In this document: piece by piece, positions 8,096 through 14,064 of the stretch
How positions within the stretch are numbered: position 1 is the first letter of the stretch
Layout of the letters: every line of letters starts with the position of its first letter
Origin: Dehalococcoidales bacterium
Lineage (GTDB): Bacteria > Chloroflexota > Dehalococcoidia > Dehalococcoidales > GCA-2688105
Direction: 5' to 3'
Length of the DNA: 20,876 nucleotides
NCBI GenBank assembly: GCA_030640255.1
Contig: DAOWJS010000046.1
Location: 1 to 20,876, forward strand
Notes under the pieces: model-generated
Seen by the model: the letters and a program-made list of their open reading frames with translations, nothing else
Database searches by the model: none
Told to the model about the DNA's origin: nothing
Position numbers and translations under genes: made by a program

Positions 8096-8473
8096 ATAAC
8101 AGCACTAAAACAGGTCTACAGGTGTAATGTTTGCGGCAATATCGTTGAAGTGTTGCATGCCGGGAAGGGAGAGCTGGTCTGCTGCGGGCAGCCCATGGAG
8201 TTACTTCAGGAGAAGGCAACGGACGTTGGTCAGGAAAAGCATGTGCCGGTTATAGAAACAACAGACAGAGGAATGAAGGTCAAGGTTGGCGATGTTCCTC
8301 ACCCGATGGAGGAAAAGCACTATATAGAGTGGGTGGAGGTAATCACCGACGGCGACATTTACCGTAAGTTCCTCAGGCCGGGGGATAAGCCGGAAGCAGA
8401 GTTTGAAATTGGAGCACAAAAGGTAACCGCCAGAGAGTATTGCAGTATCCACGGCTTGTGGAAATCCAGCTAA
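8096..8473 (+). CDS. dfx: Desulfoferrodoxin (two-iron superoxide reductase), apparent ATA start
   Basis: This cytoplasmic enzyme reduces superoxide to hydrogen peroxide. No ATG, GTG or TTG lies in frame between the stop at 8090-8092 and GTG 8150, and starting at 8150 would remove half the rubredoxin-like iron site. Counting ATA 8096 as residue 1 gives a 125-residue protein. Cys10, Cys13, Cys29 and Cys30 then form centre I, and His49, His69, His75, Cys116 and His119 form the catalytic centre II. These are the positions in Desulfovibrio desulfuricans desulfoferrodoxin, and the conserved Glu47-Lys48 pair is present. GAGGGGAG at 8081-8088 is a well-placed ribosome site, 7 bases before ATA. The identity is certain; the start codon is either genuinely AUA or an ATG altered by mutation or sequencing error. 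Confidence 0.93.
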   Translation: MTALKQVYRCNVCGNIVEVLHAGKGELVCCGQPMELLQEKATDVGQEKHVPVIETTDRGMKVKVGDVPHPMEEKHYIEWVEVITDGDIYRKFLRPGDKPEAEFEIGAQKVTAREYCSIHGLWKSS

Positions 8474-8500
8474 AAATTTTACATAAACAAAGAATAAAAT

Positions 8501-8509
8501 AAAGGAGGT
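8501..8509 (+). promoter_or_regulatory. Near-perfect Shine-Dalgarno site of the mini-ferritin gene
   Basis: AAGGAGGTG at 8501-8509 is almost fully complementary to the 16S rRNA tail and stands 5 bases before ATG 8515. It is the strongest ribosome site noticed in the window, which suggests high expression of this iron-storage protein. Confidence 0.6.
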
Positions 8510-8514
8510 GAAAA

Positions 8515-8808
8515 ATGGACTTCAGTAATCCTTTTGGAACTATGGTGCCCCGAAAGATGAATGCTGGTGAGCTGGCTCGGGCTATTATGCAAGATATAGC
8601 TGCCGAGCTTGATGCCGTTGCCCTCTACCAAGCTCATATTGACGCTACTGACGATGAGCAGGCTAAGAAAGTGCTGGCTCACGCTCGGGACGACGAGAAG
8701 GAGCATGTAGGGGAATTTCTGGCGCTACTGGAGATTCTCGACCCCAAGCAGGCGGAGTATATCAAAAAGGGGAAGGTAGAGATTGCTGAATTATTAGAGG
8801 GAAAGTAG
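8515..8808 (+). CDS. EncFtn-like two-helix ferritin-like protein
   Basis: This 97-residue protein is a short di-iron protein with two long helices. It carries Glu31 and Tyr38 in AAELDAVALYQAH and the ExxH pair Glu61/His64 in HARDDEKEHVGEF. Both the layout and the NPFG-type N-terminus match encapsulated-ferritin proteins, which oxidise Fe(II) at sites formed between subunits and usually work inside an encapsulin shell. No shell gene is visible here, so it may act free or with a shell encoded elsewhere. It follows desulfoferrodoxin by 41 bases in an oxidative-stress block. A second ferritin-like frame begins almost at its stop codon, so the two could be parts of one four-helix protein. Confidence 0.8.
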   Translation: MDFSNPFGTMVPRKMNAGELARAIMQDIAAELDAVALYQAHIDATDDEQAKKVLAHARDDEKEHVGEFLALLEILDPKQAEYIKKGKVEIAELLEGK

Positions 8809-8815
8809 TCCAAGA

Positions 8816-9025
8816 ATTGAGCATACTGAGGTTGACCAGTCGACCAAGACTGCCGACATGCTCCGAGCTGACATCAAAATTGAGCAAGAGGTAGCGGCGG
8901 CATATGACCGCGCCGCCAAGGAGACTGAAGACCCTGACCTGAAAAAGCTTCTCCTCCGCATAAGGGACCATGAAATATATCATATCAAAGTGTTCAGCGA
9001 CCTGCTAAAAGAGGAGGGACAGTAG
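8816..9025 (+). CDS. Half ferritin/rubrerythrin-like domain, start uncertain
   Basis: This frame encodes protein that looks like the second helix pair of a ferritin-like bundle: LRADIKIEQEVAAAYDRAA, then LLLRIRDHEIYHIKVFSDLL with an ExxH motif. The frame is open from 8798, but its first conventional start is ATG 8858, which has no ribosome site and gives only 55 residues. Family-like sequence (TEVDQSTKTAD) continues upstream of that ATG. ATT 8816 is therefore given here as the tentative start. Alternatives are a +1 shift from the mini-ferritin gene ending at 8808, which would make one four-helix protein of about 170 residues, or an assembly indel, or a decayed gene. The ferritin-like nature is fairly sure; how it is translated is not. 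Confidence 0.55.
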   Translation: MEHTEVDQSTKTADMLRADIKIEQEVAAAYDRAAKETEDPDLKKLLLRIRDHEIYHIKVFSDLLKEEGQ

Positions 9026-9045
9026 GGTTAGAAAGGGATTAGAAT

Positions 9046-10980
9046 ATGGCGTCTTTATCACTACCCTTTGAGACTAAGTACTTACCGCTAAAGAAATTCT
9101 TCAATATCTACCGCAGGTCTATGGAGGAGACAGAGGAATTCTGGGCAGAGGAGGCACGCCAGCTTGATTGGTTTAAGACCTGGGATAAAGTATTGGAATG
9201 GGAGCCGCCTTTTGCCCGGTGGTTTGTCGGTGGGCAACTGAACGCATCCTATATATGCGTTGACCGTCATGTTAAGACTTGGCGACGGAGTAAGGTAGCC
9301 ATATACTGGGAAGGCGAGCCAGGAGATGTCAGGGTTCTTAGCTATTCAACTCTGTACAGCGAGGTCAACAGGTTTGCTTCCTTATTGAGACGTGCCGGGG
9401 TGACCAAAGGAGATAGAGTAGCCCTGTACCTTCCTATGATACCTGAGCTCCCCATATTTATGCTTGCCTGTGCCAGGCTTGGGGCTATACACACTGTCAT
9501 TTTTTCCGGTTTCAGCGCTCAGGCTCTAGCCGATAGGGTCAACGATGTGCAAGCCAAATTGCTGATAACCGCCGATGGTGGCTTCAGAAGGGGGAAGGTG
9601 GTGCCACTCAAGGAGATAGCGGATGAGGCTGTTGCCCTGACCCCTTCCGTGGAAAAGACCATCGTGGTCAAGAGAACTGGTATATCGGTCAGCATGAAGC
9701 CATCAAGAGACCTCTGGCTTGATGACTTGCTTATTAAGGCGGCGTCTTTTATTGAACCCGAGCCAGTTGAGTCGGAACATCCGCTCTACATACTTTACAC
9801 TTCGGGTACCACAGGCAAGCCTAAGGGAATTGTCCAAAGTACCGGTGGCTATCTTGTCTATAATTATTCTACCTATAAGTGGGTCTTTGACCTTAGAGAG
9901 GAATCGGTCTACTGGTGCTCCGCTGATGTGGGCTGGGTTACCGGGCATAGCTCGATAGTATATGCCCCGCTGGCGCATGGGGCAGCCATAGTCATGTATG
10001 AAGGGGCTCCGGACTATCCGACGATTGATAGGTGGTGGGATATTATCGAAAAATACGGGGTTACCATATTCTATACCTCTCCCACTGCCATAAAGATGTT
10101 CATGAGATATGGCGAGGATTGGCTAAAAAAGCATAACCTGAGCAGCCTGGAGCTGCTAGGCAGTGTTGGTGAAGCCATCAATCCTGAAGCCTGGCTGTGG
10201 TTTTACCAGAACATAGGCGGGGAGAGATGCCCCATAGTTGATACCTGGTGGCAGACTGAAACTGGTGGCATCATGATATCGCCTGCCCCTGGAATAGAAT
10301 GTGTTCCACTAAAGCCTGGCTCAGCAACCTTTCCCCTGCCCGGAGTAGATGCGGCGGTAGTCAACGAGAGGGGTGAGCCGGTTGCCGCCGAAGAGCGAGG
10401 GCTACTGGTAATAAAAAGACCATGGCCAGGGATGCTGCTCGGCATCTACGGCAACCCGGAGCGGTATAAGAAAGCCTACTGGTCAACATTCCCCGGCATG
10501 TTCTACACTGGTGACTACGCGGTAAGGGATAGGGATGGATACTTCTGGATTCTGGGGAGGGCTGATGAGGTGCTTAAGATTGCCGGGCACAGGATGGGTA
10601 CTGCTGAACTAGAGGATGCTGCCGTCTCCTACTCTCAGGTCGCTGAGGCGGCGGTGGTGAGCAAGTCACACCCAGTAAAAGGTGAAAGCATCATAGTTTT
10701 TGCCATACCCACAGAGGGAAGCGCTCCTTCAGTGAGCCTGAAGAAGGGGCTGAGTGACCACATGCGGCGCGTGGTAGGACCCATAGCCACCCCTGAAGAG
10801 ATATATTTCGTGTCTAAGCTACCTAAGACGAGGAGCGGCAAGATAATGCGGCGAGTGCTAAAGGCGGTAGCTAACGATTTACCGATTGGCGATTTAACCA
10901 CTTTAGAGGATGAAACCTCTGTGGAGGAGATAGTCAGGAGTTACCAGGAACTCGAAAAGGAACGGGAAGAGAAGAAGTAG
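9046..10980 (+). CDS. acsA: AMP-forming acetyl-CoA synthetase (acetate-CoA ligase)
   Basis: This 644-residue protein converts acetate, ATP and CoA to acetyl-CoA, AMP and pyrophosphate. The ATP-binding P-loop is YTSGTTGKPKG (251-261), the acyl-adenylate motif is WWQTETGG (401-408), YTGDYAVRD (487-495) is the hinge region, and catalytic Lys599 lies in KTRSGKIMRR. FSGFSAQAL (153-161) and WWQTE are characteristic of acetyl-CoA and propionyl-CoA synthetases rather than long-chain ligases. Length is normal. It starts at ATG 9046, with AAAGGG eight bases before it, 20 bases after the half-ferritin frame. In an anaerobe with methyl-transfer genes nearby it probably assimilates acetate; propionate is a possible alternative substrate. 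Confidence 0.92.
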   Translation: MASLSLPFETKYLPLKKFFNIYRRSMEETEEFWAEEARQLDWFKTWDKVLEWEPPFARWFVGGQLNASYICVDRHVKTWRRSKVAIYWEGEPGDVRVLSYSTLYSEVNRFASLLRRAGVTKGDRVALYLPMIPELPIFMLACARLGAIHTVIFSGFSAQALADRVNDVQAKLLITADGGFRRGKVVPLKEIADEAVALTPSVEKTIVVKRTGISVSMKPSRDLWLDDLLIKAASFIEPEPVESEHPLYILYTSGTTGKPKGIVQSTGGYLVYNYSTYKWVFDLREESVYWCSADVGWVTGHSSIVYAPLAHGAAIVMYEGAPDYPTIDRWWDIIEKYGVTIFYTSPTAIKMFMRYGEDWLKKHNLSSLELLGSVGEAINPEAWLWFYQNIGGERCPIVDTWWQTETGGIMISPAPGIECVPLKPGSATFPLPGVDAAVVNERGEPVAAEERGLLVIKRPWPGMLLGIYGNPERYKKAYWSTFPGMFYTGDYAVRDRDGYFWILGRADEVLKIAGHRMGTAELEDAAVSYSQVAEAAVVSKSHPVKGESIIVFAIPTEGSAPSVSLKKGLSDHMRRVVGPIATPEEIYFVSKLPKTRSGKIMRRVLKAVANDLPIGDLTTLEDETSVEEIVRSYQELEKEREEKK

Positions 10981-10984
10981 AGTG

Positions 10985-11072
10985 CCAGTAAAGTAGCTAG
11001 TGATACTGAGCACGGTTACTGGACTTAAAAATACGCATCAGGGCAGTAGCGGACGAGTACGCTCTGTCGCCC
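10985..11072. other. Structured gap between acsA and fumarase alpha
   Basis: CCAGTAA (10985-10991) pairs with TTACTGG (11016-11022). A nested set follows: GGGC 11041-11044 with GCCC 11069-11072, and AGCG 11048-11051 with CGCT 11060-11063. Neither is followed by a T-run. The 198-base gap has no open frame worth calling and no clear promoter, so it may be a processed or regulatory leader for the fumarase genes. Confidence 0.3.
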
Positions 11073-11178
11073 CCCAAACTCTGAAGACGGTCTAATCCTT
11101 TAGAGGAGTAAACAGTCTAGGTTTATCGCTCAGCGGTTATGACTTGTCTACCATCTGATGGAAAGGAATATAGTCATT

Positions 11179-12024
11179 ATGAGGGAAATTGGTGCTGAAG
11201 AAGTAACCAAGACAGTAGCCCGCCTATTTCAAGAGGCGTGCTATTCTCTCCCTGACGATGTGCTAATTGCTCTCAAGCGAGCCAGAGAAATTGAGGAATC
11301 ACCCGTAGGACGCGAGGTTCTGGATAGAATCCTGGAAAATGCCGACATGGCTGGTCGGGGGGAAGTACCCCTATGTCAGGATACGGGAGATGCGGTAGTC
11401 TTTCTGGAGCTGGGGCAGGATGTCCACATAGTCGGTGGCGACCTATACTCGGCGATAAATGAAGGGGTGCGGCTAGCGTATACCGAAGCCTATTTGCGTA
11501 AGTCAATGGTGTACCAGCCTTTTTCCGCCCGGGTTAATACCGGGGATAATACGCCGGCTATCATTCACGCTGATATTGTCCCCGGCGATAGGCTTAAAAT
11601 CTTCGCTGTGCCCAAGGGCGGTGGTTGTGAGAATCCGTCTCTTCTGGGCATGTTGCTACCCGCCAGCGGTCGCCAGGGGGTCATAGACTTTGTGGTCGAT
11701 ACTGTAGATGTGGCCGGACCTGATTCCTGCCCCCCGATAATAATTGGCGTGGGCATCGGGGGGACAGTAGAAAAGACTATGCTGCTGGCTAAGCGGTCAC
11801 TATTGCGGCGAGTAGGCGAGCCCAATCCTGATAGTGAAGTTGCCGAACTGGAAAGGGAAATTTTGCAACGGGTCAATAATCTGGGCATCGGACCAATGGG
11901 ATACGGAGGCAGAGCTACGGCTCTTGCCGTTCATATTGAGGTTTTTCCTTGTCACATAGCTAGCTTGCCCGTAGCGGTTAACCTGCAATGTCACTCGGCT
12001 CGGCATAAGGAGGCAACTCTTTGA
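11179..12024 (+). CDS. fumA: Class I fumarate hydratase, alpha subunit
   Basis: This 281-residue protein is the alpha half of the oxygen-sensitive 4Fe-4S fumarase, which interconverts fumarate and malate. Three conserved cysteines are visible: Cys66 in CQDTG, Cys184 in CPPIIIGVGIGG, and Cys271 in QCHSARH. The KGGGCENPS loop (147-154) is also typical, though Cys150 replaces the usual Ser. ATG 11179 is chosen because the MREI start fits the family and AAAGGAA precedes it; ATG 11158 in frame has no ribosome site. The beta subunit lies 242 bases downstream instead of directly adjoining, with a gene remnant between. L-tartrate dehydratase alpha is a less likely reading. Confidence 0.9.
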   Translation: MREIGAEEVTKTVARLFQEACYSLPDDVLIALKRAREIEESPVGREVLDRILENADMAGRGEVPLCQDTGDAVVFLELGQDVHIVGGDLYSAINEGVRLAYTEAYLRKSMVYQPFSARVNTGDNTPAIIHADIVPGDRLKIFAVPKGGGCENPSLLGMLLPASGRQGVIDFVVDTVDVAGPDSCPPIIIGVGIGGTVEKTMLLAKRSLLRRVGEPNPDSEVAELEREILQRVNNLGIGPMGYGGRATALAVHIEVFPCHIASLPVAVNLQCHSARHKEATL

Positions 12025-12068
12025 ACCGGGGCAATAAAAAGTTGACATAAAACTTATTTATAACTTGC

Positions 12069-12242
12069 TAAACCTGCACCTCAATGTTTGGCGCTTGCGG
12101 AAGCCGTGATAGCGTACCGGCCAATGTGGCAACCAGTGTTACCGGCAGGGCTCCCTACATGAGGATGGTAGTTAAGGCTGGGGACTGGGTACAGGTTGAC
12201 GGTGACAAGGGGATAGTTGAGGTAATAAAGTCAGGTGACTAA
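12069..12242 (+). pseudogene. Remnant of a PEP-utilising enzyme swivel (phosphohistidine) domain
   Basis: Between a stop at 12069-12071 and a stop at 12240-12242 the frame reads like the last 50 residues of the swivelling phosphohistidine domain of PEP synthase-like enzymes. GACGSRDSVPANVAT resembles the usual A-I-V-A-R-E-x-G-I-P-A-V-V segment, and AGDWVQVDGDKGIVEVIK matches the typical domain end. The catalytic-His region is disrupted: SMFGA appears where S-H-(G/A)-A is expected. There is no parent enzyme upstream and no ribosome site before ATG 12084. I read it as a decayed 3' end left between the two fumarase genes; a 52-residue independent peptide from ATG 12084 is possible but unlikely. 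Confidence 0.5.
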
Positions 12243-12266
12243 AGTAATTTAAGATGGAGAGCCAAG

Positions 12267-12818
12267 ATGCCAAAGAAAGTTACCTTACCCTTGGATGATG
12301 AGACGATACGAGACCTTAGAGTGGGAGATAGTGTTCTGCTTAGCGGCATCGTTTATGTGGCTCGCGATGTGGCTCATAAAAGAATGGTTGAGGCTATGGA
12401 TAGCGGACGCGACCTGCCCTTTGCTATCCGAGGACAGACAATATATTTTACGGGTCCCACCCCGGCTAGACCGGGGCGGGTCATTGGCTCAGCTGGACCC
12501 ACTACCAGTGGTCGGATGGATGCTTACTCACCGCGCCTGATAGCCAAAGGTCTTAAGGGGATGATAGGCAAAGGAGCCCGCTCGCCAGTGGTGAAAGACG
12601 CTATGAAAGAACACAAGGCGGTTTACTTTGCCGCTATTGGTGGTGCCGGTGCCCTCCTGTCAAGGAGCATCAAGAAAGCAAAGGTAGTAGCTTACGAAGA
12701 CCTTGGGGCAGAGGCAATCCGACAATTAGAAGTAGAAGATTTCCCAGTCACCGTGGTAAATGATATCTATGGCGGAGACCTCTACCAAGAAGGTAAAGCC
12801 AAGTATAGGAGGGGATAA
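12267..12818 (+). CDS. fumB: Class I fumarate hydratase, beta subunit
   Basis: This 183-residue protein corresponds to the C-terminal domain of class I fumarase and completes the active site with the alpha subunit. Recognisable segments are LRVGDSVLLSGIVYVARD (about 17-34), GPTPARPGRVIGSAGPTTSGR (63-83), IGKGA (100-104), AAIGGAGALL (121-130) and VEDFPVTVVND (155-165). Length matches the stand-alone beta subunits of archaea and anaerobic bacteria. The start has GGAGAGCCAAG before it. It is separated from the alpha gene by the swivel-domain remnant, so the pair may have been split by an insertion and later loss. The symbol follows two-subunit usage and does not imply E. coli FumB. Confidence 0.88.
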   Translation: MPKKVTLPLDDETIRDLRVGDSVLLSGIVYVARDVAHKRMVEAMDSGRDLPFAIRGQTIYFTGPTPARPGRVIGSAGPTTSGRMDAYSPRLIAKGLKGMIGKGARSPVVKDAMKEHKAVYFAAIGGAGALLSRSIKKAKVVAYEDLGAEAIRQLEVEDFPVTVVNDIYGGDLYQEGKAKYRRG

Positions 12819-12961
12819 GAGTTAAATAAAATACTCCCTCTATAACCATGCTCCCAACCGTATCCCAGAGATACCTAGCCAAGCTAGGCATAACATAAAA
12901 CAAAACCTCGCTGCCGGTCAAGAGTTAAACATCGGCTTGGAGTGCCCTTTTCAGCCAGTTT

Positions 12962-12978
12962 CAGGCGTTTTTCGCCTG
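12962..12978 (+). terminator. Possible terminator or hairpin upstream of the methyl-transfer promoter
   Basis: CAGGCG and CGCCTG form a perfect 6-bp stem around a TTTTT loop, followed on the plus strand by only TTTA. It stands 143 bases after fumB and just before the next promoter, where a terminator would be expected, but the U-tract is weak. Confidence 0.3.
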
Positions 12979-13008
12979 TTTACTGAGACGAGCCAACACA
13001 GAGTCGGC

Positions 13009-13038
13009 TTGACAGGCAAGCAAAATGTCTGCTAGAAT
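13009..13038 (+). promoter_or_regulatory. Sigma-70-type promoter for the corrinoid methyltransferase operon
   Basis: TTGACA at 13009-13014 and TAGAAT at 13033-13038 are 18 bases apart, a good match to the housekeeping consensus. The -35 box lies inside a small inverted repeat, GCTTG (13007-13011) with CAAGC (13017-13021), which could be an operator half-site arrangement. Predicted transcription start is near 13045. Confidence 0.5.
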
Positions 13039-13170
13039 AAAATGTCGAACTAAGAGTTTGGAAACGAATGAAACACTGTATCTGGAGGGTAGAAAGTGAC
13101 TTGACGCAGAAGAGTAATATGTGAGCGGGATGTTCTCCATCCACAATTAGCCTCACAGATATATAACTGC

Positions 13171-13380
13171 TCAGTCTTCTTCCTCAATAAATACCTCAAT
13201 ACCTGTATCCGCTATTTCCCCCTTATTATCAAACTCTACTCACTTCAAAATGTCCCCTTTTTGCCTACTATCCGCTAAATCACCTTCAGGCTGAGAATCT
13301 ATCCCGTCGTTGTTGACACGGTAAAGGGCGGAAGGCTTCCCTCCGTCTGGCTGCTTCAGAAGAAAGGCAGGTGAAAGCAT
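13171..13380 (-). pseudogene. Minus-strand protein-like frame interrupted by one in-frame TGA
   Basis: Reading leftward from ATG 13380-13378, 46 codons run to a TGA at 13242-13240. The same frame then continues for 22 more codons to a second TGA at 13173-13171. The composition looks like real protein, for example KQPDGGKPSALYRVN and GDLADSRQKGDILK before the TGA, and VEFDNKGEIADTGIEVFIEE after it. I do not recognise the family. A single Trp-to-stop change in a small or 3'-truncated gene is the simplest reading. No convincing SECIS-like hairpin follows the TGA, so selenocysteine is unlikely. The ATG abuts the ATG of the plus-strand gene at 13381. Chance is possible. Confidence 0.35.
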
Positions 13381-14064
13381 ATGTTGATTACCAGCACCGA
13401 CATCGACGCTGAGATTGACAAAAGACAGATATGTAACTACCTAGGATATTGTGCTGAGTGCGAGCCGCCGGCACGTATCTCATCGTTAATAGACGAATAT
13501 GTCGAGAATGTCCACCACCTCATCGACCCAGTCCATTCATATATCATCAAGGATATTGAACGAGTTGAGAACTCCTATGTTTTCCTTGAGGGCTCGATTG
13601 TCCTCAAGAGCCGGGTCATCGCCCGGTTACTGGAACGGTGCTGCCAAGCTGCGGTGATGGTGGCAACCATAGGCAATCAACTGGAGGAGATGGCCTGCCA
13701 GCTAGCGGAGGACGGGCTCATGGTTCAATCAGCTGTGCTGGATACCATAGGGTCAGACGCTGTGGAGAGAGTAGCCGACTTTGTCCAGGGCAGGATAGGG
13801 GAGGTGGCTAGTGCTCAGGGGCTTTGCGTAAGCCCGCGCTTTAGCCCCGGCTACTGCGATTGGAACATAACCCAGCAGAAGAAGGTATTCCAGGCTATCG
13901 GCAGGAACACCGCCGGGGTTAGCCTGACCGAGGACTGCCTGATGGTTCCCCGTAAGTCAATATCGGGGATTATTGGCATCGGGCGGTGCCACGATAGTAT
14001 AGAGCATTATAACCCCTGTAAAACCTGCCGCAAACATGATTGTCAGAGCAGGAGAGTGGCATGA
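13381..14064 (+). CDS. Stand-alone MetH-type cobalamin reactivation domain protein
   Basis: This 227-residue protein resembles the AdoMet-binding activation domain at the C-terminus of B12-dependent methionine synthase. That domain binds SAM and reductively remethylates cobalamin that has been oxidised to Co(II). The SAM-binding signature RFSPGYCDW (153-161) is followed by GVSLTEDCLMVPRKSISGIIGIG (179-201 region), as in MetH. Unlike MetH, it ends in a cysteine cluster (Cys213, Cys216, Cys221; CKTCRKHDC) that could bind metal or an Fe-S centre and supply electrons. As first gene of a corrinoid methyltransferase operon with no RamA or RACo homologue visible, it is the likely reactivase for the corrinoid protein encoded at 17864. 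An AGGTG ribosome site precedes ATG 13381. Confidence 0.87.
   Translation: MLITSTDIDAEIDKRQICNYLGYCAECEPPARISSLIDEYVENVHHLIDPVHSYIIKDIERVENSYVFLEGSIVLKSRVIARLLERCCQAAVMVATIGNQLEEMACQLAEDGLMVQSAVLDTIGSDAVERVADFVQGRIGEVASAQGLCVSPRFSPGYCDWNITQQKKVFQAIGRNTAGVSLTEDCLMVPRKSISGIIGIGRCHDSIEHYNPCKTCRKHDCQSRRVA

Larger units (their letters stand above)
12819..13380. other. Long intergenic region before the methyl-transfer operon
   Basis: This 562-base gap has no plus-strand gene. Going rightward it holds a CCTAGC-CAA-GCTAGG hairpin (12874-12888), a CAGGCG-TTTTT-CGCCTG hairpin (12962-12978), a sigma-70-like promoter (13009-13038), and a broken protein-like frame on the minus strand (13171-13380). The leader from the predicted start near 13045 to the first gene would be about 335 bases. 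I looked for a cobalamin riboswitch, which would make sense before B12 genes, and found no B12-box. Confidence 0.5.

Noticed and set aside
8150..8473. GTG 8150 as the desulfoferrodoxin start
   Set aside because: It would remove Cys10 and Cys13 of the rubredoxin-like iron site while in-frame family sequence continues upstream to ATA 8096.
12042..12070. TTGACA after fumarase alpha as a promoter
   Set aside because: No acceptable -10 box lies 16-18 bases downstream; nearby TATAAC and TATTTA are too close.
12874..12888. CCTAGC-CAA-GCTAGG hairpin after fumarase beta as a terminator
   Set aside because: The stem is perfect but short and is followed by CATAACATAA rather than a T-run.
13313..13318. 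TTGACA close to the methyl-transfer operon start
   Set aside because: The expected -10 position near 13336 is GC-rich (CTTCCC), so no promoter is supported.
13340..13380. GGCAGGTGAAA before the MetH-like gene, resembling part of a cobalamin riboswitch
   Set aside because: No B12-box or the rest of the riboswitch core is present, and the segment is explained as the ribosome binding site of ATG 13381.
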